A DNA stretch of 64,000 nucleotides, taken from NCBI GenBank assembly GCA_017940245.1, contig JAGAYZ010000025.1:95189-159188 (forward strand), in the 5' to 3' direction. Both the position numbers and the translations under genes were made by a program. The stretch comes from Muribaculaceae bacterium (GTDB lineage Bacteria; Bacteroidota; Bacteroidia; Bacteroidales; Muribaculaceae). The notes beneath the pieces are model-generated. The model was not told the DNA's origin and ran no database searches. It saw only the letters and a program-made list of their open reading frames with translations. This document shows, one piece after another, positions 42,601-55,200 of this stretch (position 1 is the first letter of the stretch; each line of letters starts with the position of its first letter).

Positions 42601-43065
42601 GCCGCATTCTTCACGCTTTACGAAACAAACTATCTGCTTTACCCATATAGCGACTTCCGATCGAGCACCGGTTTCCGTTTTGCGCTGGCTGCCAATGCCC
42701 ACGACAACGACTATGCCGGCTACAACCTGCAATGGATATTTCCGCAACAGGGATTGGGCAGCGTGAACAGCCAGACCTGGGATGCGCCCTGCACCGTGAC
42801 CGACGGTTCGCATCCCGGCCAGAAGGACATCTACATTTATGTGCCCGGTAATGGATTGGCCGCCTACACCCTCACGGCCGACTTGCTGGGCGATGTGAAC
42901 GGCGACGGAAAAGTGGACGTCTCGGACGTGAACATGGCCATTAATATCATTTTGGGCCTCAATCAAGACAGCGCGGCTAAATCACGAGCCGACCTCAATG
43001 GCGACGGGAAAGTGGACGTGAGCGACGTCAATGCTTTGATAAACATCATTTTGCATACAGAATAA
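39679..43065 (+). CDS. GHL10 (DUF187) glycoside-hydrolase-like secreted protein with Fn3-like domains and dockerin-like repeats
   Basis: 1128 aa from the ATG at 39679 (signal peptide MNRFFLLLAATAVMLCMPQLKAQ). The GHL10 TIM-barrel spans about 28-390: REMRTVWVATVSNIDWP, NAICLQVRPMADALYRSSYEPWS, FHAWVNPYRF, YDIDGIIFDDYFYP, VKFGIGPAGV, IDYISPQLYWK. Fn3-like domains follow (TWTAVNERAQIKYAIYAI; FSWTAATDATYTLQIASD), then a beta-propeller-like region (about 720-1060), then paired dockerin-like repeats at 1071-1128 (DVNGDGKVDVSD, DLNGDGKVDVSD). Some GHL10-related proteins act on peptidoglycan; the substrate here is unknown. It starts about 105 nt after miaA. Confidence 0.88.
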   Translation: MNRFFLLLAATAVMLCMPQLKAQEAQKREMRTVWVATVSNIDWPQTRGSSTAVVNQQKKQLTDLLDGFVKANMNAICLQVRPMADALYRSSYEPWSSYLTGTRGKDPGWDPMEFAVQECHKRGLEFHAWVNPYRFSNSGGNDCTTAIDQEIKASGMLMTVGNRIVFNPALQASRDRLLNVCREMIENYDIDGIIFDDYFYPGDGTPTDSSAPDYQLWQNSGSGMTIADWRRANVNEMVSQMYDMVQQTRPGVKFGIGPAGVAGTRATSAGKHGVDPCPTGSDWQYNQIYSDPLAWLEEGTIDYISPQLYWKCNHSTNPFGPLTQWWSYVANHFGRHHYASHNIYFMAGSNSQEDWDEIIQQINYSRQYNLDNAPGVNFYSAKYIDGPTCSGLADYLAQKVFTRPALTPAMTWKTRKVYSAPADATMNGTTLTWTAVNERAQIKYAIYAIPNTESIDAIASTRFDGIKSDYLIGITYDATFTLPAAYRDGYWYAITVVDGWGNENAPAYVNAPAGEADQVTLRSPLGTTLSHWQQTFSWTAATDATYTLQIASDQAFTDILISRTKVTATSLVVNLSTLASATTYYWRVITSQNGHFDKASEVATFTTAQRPFAPAATLLAPENGASIDADFTLQYSVDASVTSSTVQVAGDPQFDNVLIDTEDATATGGIYSLALQPGLLGKGTFYWRVLTTASDCDPGTSAIRSFTITSVPTGNYEPGYVVKRDIDTYSDLNGLKLTNRWVRSVKEEYNNMTFDGSGLMNRGFTVSGGHVLVVGRTDGASSADVYITHYDATTGERIKSVTVDEAVKGLYFPGNDIFTDQAGHVLISNLVLNAGTQPIKIFQVDPDTGSATLRASLTVTGTATTRIDHCNVLGDVTASQFQVFAAMSNGSQLVRWTVTNGAITDTNVVNTTSRYPATAGNFGLAPRIYPVSASLAYVTGGSTHLTLYNFDTGKIADSFGANTALQPEGTEANGAAFFTLYETNYLLYPYSDFRSSTGFRFALAANAHDNDYAGYNLQWIFPQQGLGSVNSQTWDAPCTVTDGSHPGQKDIYIYVPGNGLAAYTLTADLLGDVNGDGKVDVSDVNMAINIILGLNQDSAAKSRADLNGDGKVDVSDVNALINIILHTE

Positions 43066-43209
43066 GCACATTTCTTTCTACAGCATTTCGGCGGAGAAGC
43101 GCATCTAATGGCACTTCTCCGCTTTCGTTGCCTACCGGTTTCAATGCCCAGCCTTTCGATTTTAATCATTTTTTAAAATATTAATCCATATAATTATAGA
43201 AATATTCTT

Positions 43210-43217
43210 TAATTTTG
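43210..43217 (+). promoter_or_regulatory. -7 box of the BspA-like gene at 43254
   Basis: TAATTTTG, 36 nt before the ATG. The -33 element is not evident. Confidence 0.5.
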
Positions 43218-43253
43218 CACATTGATTCTTATTTTATTATAAACTCATACGAT

Positions 43254-45170
43254 ATGAAGAAAATTTTACTTTCACTTCTGGCCTGCGCGGCTGTTGCCGC
43301 CAGTGCCGCCACCTTCACCGTAGGACAACTGAACTACACTGTGATTGGTGAGAATCGCGTCGAAGTGAGCGGCCTTGCCGACAACACCGTCACCGCGCTC
43401 ACAATTCCCGAGACTGTTGAAAACGAAGGTGTGACCTATTCCGTCACCGCCATTGGCGACCAGGCCTTCCGTTGGGCCAAGGTGGTTACCGCCACTCTGC
43501 CCGCAAGCATCGACACCCTGCGCCACGGAGCGTTCAACGGCAGCGACCTGGTGAGTATCAACCTCAACGAGGGTCTGCGCTACATCGGCGATAACGCTCT
43601 GGCCTGCAAGAACCTGACGGCAATCGACATTCCCGGTTCGGTAGAAGAGATTGGCGGTAGCGCATTTTTTGCCGCCAGCGCACTGAGCCAAGTCACCATG
43701 CACGACGGCCTGAAGAAAATCGGCAAGAGCGCGTTCTACAACTCCGGCCTGACCAGCGTGGTCATTCCCGCCACGGTCGACACCATTGCCGGCACCGCTT
43801 TTTTGTATTGCCGCAAACTGGCATCGGTCACCATCAATGAAGGCGCGCTAAAGTATATTGGCGACGGTGCTTTCAACGGATGCGTGCTGCTGGAAAGCGC
43901 TACGCTGCCCTCATCTGTGGAGTACATCGGCTTGGAAGCCTTCCTGGGTGATGTAATGCTCAGCCAGCTCAACATTCCTGCCGGCGTAAAGCATTTAGGT
44001 GAGAGTTTCATGGCCAGAACAGCCATCGAGACCATCAATCTGGATCCTGCCAACGAAAATTATCAACTCATCGATGGCGTTCTCTACAACAAGGACGGAA
44101 ACATCCTCATCGCCGTTCCCATGAAGGGACTCACCGAGCTGGTTATTCCCGCCGCCGTGCAGGGCATCTATAGCGGCGCCTTCTGGGGAAGCCAAGTGGC
44201 CGATGTCACGCTGCCCGACGGCCTGGTCATCATCGACGACTATGCATTCTGCCAGAGCGCACTGGCTCACATCGAGTTTCCCGCAAGCCTCATCTGGGTG
44301 GGCGAGCAGGCATTTGCCGCCACACAACTCACCGAGGTGACACTGCCCGAGAACTTCCCCTACATCAACGATGGCGAGTTTGCCGGATGCACCAACCTAA
44401 CCAAGGTGGTGATTCCCTCCAGCGTGATGGAAATTTATCCACACGCTTTCCAGAACTGCGCCAAGGCCACGTTCTATGCCAATGGCAGCACTGCTCCCGT
44501 AATCATGGACTACTACGATGACTGGGATCACCCACTCTACGGAACTGGCGGTATCATCTACGTGCCCAAGGGAGCCAAGAGCTCATTCCAAAACGCCGGT
44601 TGGGACGCTGAACTCACCGTGAAAGAGACCGAGCTGGCTACCATCATCGCCGCCAGCACAGTGCCTGCAGTGGGCGACGTGGTGACAGTGAGCGGCAGTG
44701 AAGCCGCCACAGCTTTCGAAATCACATTCGACCAGCCTGTGCAACTCGTTGAAGCCACTCCCGCCGCTTTCTTGCGTCAAGACTCGTTCGTCTCGTCGAC
44801 CGTTGTGGCCAACCAATGGTCGGCCACACTCAGCGAAGACGGCCTTAAACTCACCGTGACTCCCGAAGCCGCATTTGCCGTTGAAGCCGGCAAGAACTAC
44901 TACTTCACCCTGCCCGAAGGCGTGGTGAAAAACGAAGCCGGTGAAATCAATGAGCATCTCGTGCTTTCTTACACCTATGAGCAAGGCCAAGTGCCCGCCA
45001 ACGGCGACGTGAACGGTGATGGCAAGGTGGATGTGGAAGACGTGAATGCTGCCATCAACATGATTCTCAAGCTGGCCGACACCGACCTCAAGGCCGACCT
45101 CAACAACGACGGCAAGGTGGATGTGGAAGATGTGAATGCCATCATCAACATCATCCTCAAGCTCGCTTAA
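43254..45170 (+). CDS. BspA-like leucine-rich repeat secreted protein with dockerin-like repeats
   Basis: 638 aa from the ATG at 43254 (signal peptide MKKILLSLLACAAVAASAA). Residues about 20-440 are LRR_5/BspA repeats (IPETVENEGVTYSVTAIGDQAFRWAKV; IPGSVEEIGGSAFFAASALSQVTMHDGLKKIG). A cap (GIIYVPKGAKSSFQNAGW) is followed by an Ig-like domain (FEITFDQPVQL...YYFTLPEGVVKNEAGEI). Two dockerin-like repeats occupy 584-638 (DVNGDGKVDVED, DLNNDGKVDVED). It is a probable surface binding protein. Its Ig-like domain resembles the repeated domain of the downstream protein at 45262, 91 nt away, and the two may be co-transcribed. Confidence 0.88.
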   Translation: MKKILLSLLACAAVAASAATFTVGQLNYTVIGENRVEVSGLADNTVTALTIPETVENEGVTYSVTAIGDQAFRWAKVVTATLPASIDTLRHGAFNGSDLVSINLNEGLRYIGDNALACKNLTAIDIPGSVEEIGGSAFFAASALSQVTMHDGLKKIGKSAFYNSGLTSVVIPATVDTIAGTAFLYCRKLASVTINEGALKYIGDGAFNGCVLLESATLPSSVEYIGLEAFLGDVMLSQLNIPAGVKHLGESFMARTAIETINLDPANENYQLIDGVLYNKDGNILIAVPMKGLTELVIPAAVQGIYSGAFWGSQVADVTLPDGLVIIDDYAFCQSALAHIEFPASLIWVGEQAFAATQLTEVTLPENFPYINDGEFAGCTNLTKVVIPSSVMEIYPHAFQNCAKATFYANGSTAPVIMDYYDDWDHPLYGTGGIIYVPKGAKSSFQNAGWDAELTVKETELATIIAASTVPAVGDVVTVSGSEAATAFEITFDQPVQLVEATPAAFLRQDSFVSSTVVANQWSATLSEDGLKLTVTPEAAFAVEAGKNYYFTLPEGVVKNEAGEINEHLVLSYTYEQGQVPANGDVNGDGKVDVEDVNAAINMILKLADTDLKADLNNDGKVDVEDVNAIINIILKLA

Positions 45171-45261
45171 TCCCGAGAGATTTCTATTGAAAAACGTGGG
45201 GATGCGTCCACACGGCCACATCCCCACTTCATACTTAATTACCAAATCAATTTTTTTAGTT

Positions 45262-46206
45262 ATGAAGAAAACTTTACTCGCCATCTGCGCTATGGCCATG
45301 ACCCTCGCCGCCAGCGCACAAGTTAACTATGTGACCGTTGATCCCGCTGCAGAAACCGTTCTGCCTAAGGTTTGGGGCAACTTTGCCAATATGTCGTTTA
45401 CCTTCACCTTTGACGAAGCTGTGACCGTGAACAACGTGGAAAATGTAAAACTCTACGAACTGGGAACTACCACTAGCGAAGTGGCTCCCGATGACACGTG
45501 GTATACCAACACGAGCAATGGCGGAAAAACCGTGCAAATCTGGGGTTCCGACTACGACGGCTATATGTGCACATTCAGCGCTAATGACTGCGACTACGAA
45601 TTTGTGGTTCCGGCCGGCACATTTACTAGCGCCACCGGTGCTTCTAACGAGGAAATTCGCGTTCGCTACTACGGCCTGAATGCTCCCGCCGTTCCTGCTC
45701 AGCCCCTCACCTACGTCAGTGTAGATCCCGAAGAGGACACCGTACTGGGCGCCGAGACCGATTATCCCGGCATGTCGTTCACGTTCACCTTCGACAAGGC
45801 CGTGACTGCCGATGCCACGGGTGTGAAGCTGGTCAAGGGCAGTGCCGACGGCAGCGAGATCGCGCCTAGCGATGCCTGGAATGTGACGATGGGCAATGCC
45901 AACACCACCGTGCAATTCTGGGGTGCCGACTACGACGGCTTCGTAGATTACTTCGCTGTTGAAGACTGCGATTATTACTTCATCGTGCCTGCCGGTGCCA
46001 TCAAAGCCGGTGACGTGGAGAACGAAGAATTTGTGGTTCGCTACTACGGTAAGAATCTGCCCACCGCCATCGGCGATGTCAAGGCAGCCGAGCGCCACGT
46101 TGTGGCTCGCTACAACATCAACGGCCAGCTCGTTGATGCCAATGCACAGGGCATCCAGCTTGTCAAGATGAGCGACGGCAGCACCCTCAAGCTCATCGTC
46201 AAGTAA
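45262..46206 (+). CDS. Secreted two-repeat protein with T9SS-like tail
   Basis: 314 aa from the ATG at 45262 (signal peptide MKKTLLAICAMAMTLAASAQ). Two homologous Ig-like units of about 125 residues follow: VNYVTVDPAAETVLPKV...MSFTFTFDEAVTVNNVENVKLYE and LTYVSVDPEEDTVLGAE...MSFTFTFDKAVTADATGVKLVK, each closing with DYEFVVPAG/DYYFIVPAG and VRYYG. The last 30 or so residues (VARYNINGQLVDANAQGIQLVKM, LKLIVK) form a T9SS type A-like C-terminal domain. I do not recognise a function. A terminator hairpin lies at 46235-46264. Confidence 0.75.
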   Translation: MKKTLLAICAMAMTLAASAQVNYVTVDPAAETVLPKVWGNFANMSFTFTFDEAVTVNNVENVKLYELGTTTSEVAPDDTWYTNTSNGGKTVQIWGSDYDGYMCTFSANDCDYEFVVPAGTFTSATGASNEEIRVRYYGLNAPAVPAQPLTYVSVDPEEDTVLGAETDYPGMSFTFTFDKAVTADATGVKLVKGSADGSEIAPSDAWNVTMGNANTTVQFWGADYDGFVDYFAVEDCDYYFIVPAGAIKAGDVENEEFVVRYYGKNLPTAIGDVKAAERHVVARYNINGQLVDANAQGIQLVKMSDGSTLKLIVK

Positions 46207-46234
46207 CACACAAGCACACACCTACACCAATTAC

Positions 46235-46264
46235 AAGGCTGGGCTCAAGCGCGAGTCCAGCCTT
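46235..46264. terminator. Hairpin terminator between convergent genes
   Basis: AAGGCTGG (46235-46242) pairs with CCAGCCTT (46257-46264), with a further inner GCTC/GAGT contact. Confidence 0.65.
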
Positions 46265-46332
46265 GCTGTTGAGTCCCATCAATTTCATGCACAAAAATTC
46301 ATTAAAAATTGATGAGTGATTAGCTGCATAGC

Positions 46333-47727
46333 CTACTGTTTCACAACTACTTTGGTTGTTGAAGTGCTGCCATCGTCGTATGTGGTCACCTTTATGTTGA
46401 CGCCATTCCATGGACGAGCACTTTTCACGCCCGCCATGTTGACATATTCAACCTTGACAATTTCTCTGTTGACCGGAACCACATTCGTGTTTTCGCCTGC
46501 AGCCGTCGGCAAGTTGTCGTTAAACCATTCGATGTTGGCAAGAAGAGCCGACTTAAGCTTCTCCACTCTTTCTTCGAGGGTTGCCTGATTTGTATATTTC
46601 CACATGACTTTCTCCTGCTCAAATGCTTCGTTACACAGCAATAGATGCTCGTCGATATATTCCATCCATGACTGCACCTGCTCGGGATAGAATTCTTTCC
46701 ACGCACTGCGCACCGCGACACAGAAGTCTGCATCTTTTATCAGTTCACCAATCCAGTGCGGAGTGAACCCATAAGATGTTTTCATCCGGAATGTGTAGTC
46801 GGTTTTCTGGCGCTGGTTGCACGACAAGTCCCATAGCGGCCCCGCAACCCAACGGGCATCGTCGGCCAAGTCTTTGTGCAGATAGAAACTGCCGTGAAAA
46901 CCATCGCTGTTATCCAGCACCTCTTGGATGATGAAATAGCGCGCCATGGCATCGACATCAATCAGCTCTTCCCATGTGCTGTTGATTTTGTCTTGGTCAT
47001 ATATGGCCGCGTTCATGCCCTGGAATTCTCCAAGCAGCCACTGTCTCTGCGCCGAAGAAAGCGAGTCGGGCGAGTGGTAGGTGATTCTCATGCCCCAAGA
47101 GTCGTTCTCCCTGATGCCGATTTGGTTGTTCTCATAGTAATTGTCCACTTCCACGAGCCAGCCATAGGGTAACGTGTCCTCATCCACATTCCAATTGGGT
47201 TGCTCATAAATGTTCAGGCGGTTTTTTCCGATGCGATTCGTCTCGGTGAGCAGATAAAGGCCAAGATATTCGCCATTGAGCACCACCTCCATCGGACGGG
47301 TGGATGGCGTCCAATCCATTGCCATCATGTTGCCCAGTTCCATGCCTGCCACGGTAGGTTCATAAAACTTGAGCAAGGCCCAGTGCTTGTGCTTGTTCAT
47401 TCCCAGCAGGGGGGCCTTTTCACCCAATTTGAGCTTATAAGGTTTCTTCGCCCCCTGCCATGACGAATGTCCCCGTCCCTTGATTTCAAGTGGCAATGGG
47501 TTTTCGGCCGAGCCCATGCTAAACTCGGGGTTTTGATTGTCAACTATGAAATACGTACCGGGGATATATTCTGTTTTGGACGTGATGGGCCGATGGCCTT
47601 GGGTCTCGATCTGCATCAAGGGCAATGTGCCGGTTTGCGCATTGGCCACTTGTTTCGATAAAACCATGACCACAATGAGTGTCATCAGTGCTGTAGACTT
47701 TAAAAAGGATGAGCGGGATTGTGCCAT
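46333..47727 (-). CDS. CotH-kinase-family secreted protein with T9SS-like tail
   Basis: 464 aa. Signal peptide (STALMTLIVVMVLSKQVANAQ). The CotH-kinase domain shows EIKGRGHSSWQGAKKPYKLKLGEKAPLLGM, HWALLKFYEP, EVVLNGEYLGLYLLTETNRIG, the WLVEVDNYYENN strand and WVAGPLWDLSCNQ, corresponding to the atypical kinase fold and its metal-binding aspartate region. In spore formers CotH phosphorylates coat proteins; in Bacteroidetes the substrates are unknown. The C-terminus (VEYVNMAGVKSARPW, GVNIKVTTYDDGSTST, KVVVKQ) is a T9SS type A-like domain. No SusD/SusC neighbour is present. Confidence 0.88.
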   Translation of the reverse strand: MAQSRSSFLKSTALMTLIVVMVLSKQVANAQTGTLPLMQIETQGHRPITSKTEYIPGTYFIVDNQNPEFSMGSAENPLPLEIKGRGHSSWQGAKKPYKLKLGEKAPLLGMNKHKHWALLKFYEPTVAGMELGNMMAMDWTPSTRPMEVVLNGEYLGLYLLTETNRIGKNRLNIYEQPNWNVDEDTLPYGWLVEVDNYYENNQIGIRENDSWGMRITYHSPDSLSSAQRQWLLGEFQGMNAAIYDQDKINSTWEELIDVDAMARYFIIQEVLDNSDGFHGSFYLHKDLADDARWVAGPLWDLSCNQRQKTDYTFRMKTSYGFTPHWIGELIKDADFCVAVRSAWKEFYPEQVQSWMEYIDEHLLLCNEAFEQEKVMWKYTNQATLEERVEKLKSALLANIEWFNDNLPTAAGENTNVVPVNREIVKVEYVNMAGVKSARPWNGVNIKVTTYDDGSTSTTKVVVKQ

Positions 47728-48044
47728 ATAGCTAAATTAGTTCAATATTAATGATGTTACATGATAATGGTGTTACCATCCACCATAATATTGACAACCA
47801 AGATAACTGTTTGCTGCATCAACGCGCGCTTTTTTTGCCTACGACGGTGCGCCACACTCAATTCATCGGTGCGCCGCGGTGAGAACGGCTCTTTTTCATG
47901 TCGCAGGGACAATTTCACATTGGCCCGAGAACAATATATGCGTCGGGCTAATGGGCAATCTGGGATAAACCAATGGCCCGAAACGCTCACGATGAGAACT
48001 TCGGGCCATTGTAAATATTGGCGGCGTGTAGCCAGCAGAGTGAA
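47728..48044. other. Intergenic region between CotH gene and secA
   Basis: It holds the presumed CotH promoter, an imperfect direct repeat of CGGTGCGCC (about 47841 and 47869), and the hairpin 47972-48010. No gene is supported. Confidence 0.5.
47972..48010 (-). terminator. Hairpin terminator of secA
   Basis: AATGGCCCGAA (47972-47982) pairs with TTCGGGCCATT (48000-48010); on the minus strand it is followed by GGTTTATCC. Confidence 0.65.
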
Positions 48045-51401
<3,357 letters not shown>

Positions 51402-51480
51402 GATATATTTGGTTTTGTTTATTTTCGCAGTCATTGTCGCTGAAAAGCGGCCCAAAAATGCCACTTTCCCACAACAAGCT

Positions 51481-51525
51481 GCAAAATTACGAATAAGCGA
51501 GCGAAAAACAAAAAGAAAGACGAAG
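51481..51525 (-). repeat. Promoter-bearing interspersed repeat, partial unit (locus 4)
   Basis: The first half of the unit (GCAAAATTACGAATAAGCGA, then GCGAAAAACAAAAAG) matches loci 1-3. Read on the minus strand it faces secA. The rest of the unit is absent or replaced. Confidence 0.75.
51482..51512 (-). promoter_or_regulatory. Consensus promoter of secA within an interspersed repeat
   Basis: On the minus strand: TTTG (51512-51509), 19 nt, TAATTTTG (51489-51482). The secA leader would be about 75 nt. Confidence 0.8.
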
Positions 51526-51661
51526 TTTTTCTGGACCACCTGCAAAACAGTGTGTTTCGGATTGTCGAAAAGTTGCTGCCTATCCATAATGTGGAAAAAC
51601 CGAAATAAGGCCATGCAGTTGGTATTACGCTAGACTTGTGCTTTGTTTCCGATGAGATTAG

Positions 51662-51780
51662 CGTCGAAGACGTATAATGCCTCGACGAGGCTATTTGTTC
51701 GGAAGACCAAGCTGCGCGCGTCTGCGACGTGCTTGCATGGTCTTTCGAACAAAGTCGGGTCTTCGACCCACCCGACCTTT
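51662..51780. other. Structured intergenic element with nested hairpins
   Basis: A 16-bp stem with one G-T wobble joins 51694-51709 (TTTGTTCGGAAGACCA) to 51738-51753. A second hairpin (CGTCGA/TCGACG) lies at about 51662-51687, and a third (GTCGGGT/ACCCGAC) at 51754-51776 followed by CTTTT. This could be a small RNA, an attenuator-like structure or a degenerate repeat. Confidence 0.45.
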
Positions 51781-52235
51781 TCAAGGTCATTTTAAGGCTT
51801 TTGATACAGTTTCCATCCTCGCTTTTTTTGAAATACTTTCAATCTGATTTTAACAGGCACAGGTTTTTGCCTGTGACCCAGTTTTTCTATTTCGTTTTTC
51901 CGTTTTTTTCACGTTTTTTCCGCCGTTTTTCCGAGCGGCAGTAATTTGTGCTTTGTGAAACACGTACGGGCTGAGATGGCAGACCACTCGACCTGGTAGG
52001 GCGAATTGGTTGTTTTTTCCTTAATCATGGTTGAAAATGGAATTATTGTCACATTTTTCAACAAATTACTTGCTACAAATTACAAATCTTTGTAATTTTA
52101 TGGCGAAAAAATAGTGCTTTGATATTGCAAACCAAGATTTCAAGTGTGTGTCAAGGTGGTCCTCTTGCTATTTAATGCGAAGTTTAATTTTGTTTTTCTT
52201 TGAGAGGAGGAAAAATCAATTAATTGTTTAACATC

Positions 52236-55200
52236 ATGACCAAATTCTACAAATCGATGATGGCCGCCGCGCTGGTTGCCCTGAGCGCCCTGAGCGCATC
52301 GGCCTATGACTTTGAAGAAGGCGGGTTATATTACAACATCAACGGCGATGCAGCAACACTGACTACGGGTGATGTGGCCTACACCGGAAATATTGTGATT
52401 CCTGCCACCGTCGAGCACGACGGAACGACCTATAATGTAACCGCTATAGGCACCGTGTTCCAGAACAACACGACCGTGACCAGCCTGAAGCTGCCAACGA
52501 GCGTGACCTCGCTGCCTGCCAGCTGCTTCGCAGGCATGACCGGGCTGCTGGAGCTGGAGATTCCTAACGTAGAGAATCTGCCCAACTATCTGGTCGACGG
52601 CTGCACGGCGCTGACCACGCTCACGCTGGGCGAAGGCGTGCACATGGCCTCGTGCCACATGACGCGCGGTTGCAACAGCCTCACGCGCGTGACTATGCTC
52701 TATGCCGACGTGGTGGGATGGAACTCACCCTCGGGCGGCATAGGCGGCAGCACCATCCCCGCTCAATATAAGCCCATTTCCAACGCCATCCAAGGGCAAG
52801 CTACCTTGTATATTCCCTTCGGCACAACCGATGCCTACAAGACAAAGAAAAACTCGGGCTATGGCTCGGTGACGCTATGGAACAAATTTAGCGCATACGT
52901 GGAGCTGGATCCTCCCGGTGGCAACGTGGATGTGACCGGCATCACCATCGCTCCCGAGAACCCCGTGCTCGCGGCTGAAGAAGGTGCTACCGTGCAACTC
53001 ACCGCCACCGTGCTGCCCGAGGATGCCACCGACAAGAGCATCGTGTGGAGCACCAGCGATGCCAATATCGCCACGGTGAGCAACACCGGTTTGGTGACTC
53101 GTACCGCACCGCTCATCAACGACGGCGACCAGCCCTACACGGTGACCATCACCGCCACCGCCGCCAACGATGTGGTGGCTACAGTCACTGTGACGGCCCA
53201 AGTGCTGGCCAACATACCTGTAGCCAGCATCACTATCGCTCCCGAGAACCCCATTCTCGCGGCCGAGGATGGCGCCACCGTGCAACTCACCGCCACTCCG
53301 TTGCCCGAGAACGCACTGGACAAGAGCATCACCTGGAGCAGTGCCGACGAGACCATCGCCACCGTTGATGCAAACGGCTTGGTGACCCGCGTGGCACCCC
53401 TGTATAACAACGATGTGCCCTTCACCGTAGATATTACCGCCACCGCTGCCAACGGCGTGACGCAGACGGTAACTGTCACCGCACAGGTGCTGGAGACCGT
53501 CCTGCCCACCGCCATCAGCATCGAGCCCGAAGCTCCAGTGCTCACGGCCGAGACCGGCAGCACTGTGCAGCTCTCAGTGAACTTCACCCCCGAGAACACG
53601 ACCGAAACCGGCGTAACCTGGAGTAGTGCCGACGAAAACATCGCCACCGTTGACGACAACGGACTGGTGACACGCACCGCTCCACTCACCAGCGAGGATG
53701 AACAGCCCTACACCGTGGTCATTACCGCCACCACTCCCAATGGCTTGACGGCTAACGTCACTGTCACAGCCAACGTAAAGGGCGAAGACTTCTTCGTCGA
53801 GGATGGCATATATTATAATGTGCTCAGCGCCGATGACCTCACCGTGGAGGTGACTAACTCCGTCGGCGGCACGGCTTCCGACCCCGAGTGCTATAGCGGC
53901 GACATCGTGATTCCCACCACCGTCACCCACAAGGGACGCACCTACACCGTGACCGGCCTGGGTGCCTACGCTTTCGGCAGCGGCAGTGAGGGTAGCCCCG
54001 CCGTGACCAGCATCACCATCCCCGAGGGCATCACCGCCATTGATCCCTATGCCCTGCGAGGCATGAGCGGTATCAGTGAACTCACCATACCCTCTACCGT
54101 GACCGAGATTGAGCCATTTACCTTGACTCGCCTCAGTGCCGAGACCATCACTATCCTCGGCGCTAGAGTGCTTGGCATGTCGGCTATGGCCAATTGCCCC
54201 AACCTCAAGCATCTGATTTTAGGTGAGGGCGTGAGAGAACTGGGCAACAACATCACCAACAATGTGACTACCATGGAGACAGTGACCTGCTATGCCACCA
54301 CGCCTCCAACCTGGGATGGTTCTGCTATGTTTGCACCCTTCAAGGATTGCATCAACTCAGCCACACTCTATGTGCCCGAAGGCAGCCGAGATGCATACTA
54401 TAACAAGGCAAGCAGCGGCATTTACTACTGGCGCTTCGGCACCATCGAGGAAATGGTGGAGCCTGTAGAGCCCGTGAATCCCATGACACTTGCCGAGGCT
54501 TTGAACTACACCCAGGGTGATGAGCTCACCATTACCGACGAACTCATCATTGCCCTCGTAGAGGTCGATGGCACCGCCATTTTGACCGACAACGCCGGCA
54601 ACTGGATTGCAGCCAACTTCAGCAATGAGGTGAAAGAGGCTATCGGTGTGGGAGCCAACAGTGTGAAGGCCGGTACCCTGCAGGGAACCATCAGCAATCT
54701 CGACACCAACCCCGTCTTCACCATTACCAATATGCCCGAAGCCGGTGAAAGCACCGCCGAGCCCGTGGTGGAATCTATCGACCTGCACACCGCCGGACTG
54801 CTCGACATCCCCGGCAATTCGCTGGTCAACATCTCCGGTTTCTATGGCAGCGACGGAATGCTCCGCGCTTACAGCAATCCCAACGATCCCGGTCAGAAGT
54901 TCACCATCGACAACACCTACATCGGTGAGGGCGCTTTCGACAGCTACATCGACAAGAACATCTCCTTCACCGCCATCGTGCGACTCAAAGAGGCTTGGGA
55001 AGCCGAAGAAGATACTCCGGCCGGCGCTCCCAGGCGCGTGAAGAAGACCGACATGAACAGTGCCTCCAACTACATCATCGTGCCCACCAGCACCACCACA
55101 CAAACCGACATTACCACAGCCGTGAGCGAACTCAAGGTGAACAACAATAACGGTGTGATGTATGTCAACCCCATGGGACAGGTGAGCAGCAGTCCATTCA

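Larger units (their letters stand above)
51402..52235. other. Long intergenic region upstream of secA and the 52236 gene
   Basis: It holds the secA leader and repeat promoter, a structured stretch at 51662-51780 with at least three hairpins (see separate entry), a further hairpin CACAGG/CCTGTG at 51858-51875, pyrimidine-rich sequence around 51880-51945, and the promoter region of the 52236 gene. A GGCTGAGA...ACCTG string at 51970-52000 recalls a thi box but lacks the rest. No protein-coding gene is supported. Confidence 0.6.

Noticed and set aside
51402-51614. N-terminal extension of secA
   Set aside because: The extension reads through the leader and the repeat promoter; SecA proteins begin at the MGFNDILKK-like position.
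51961-52010. TPP riboswitch-like string (GGCTGAGA ... ACCTG)
   Set aside because: Only two short boxes resemble a thi box. The GGGGTGC and CCAGCG-AGGGA parts and the pairing stems are missing, and the downstream gene is not thiamine-related.
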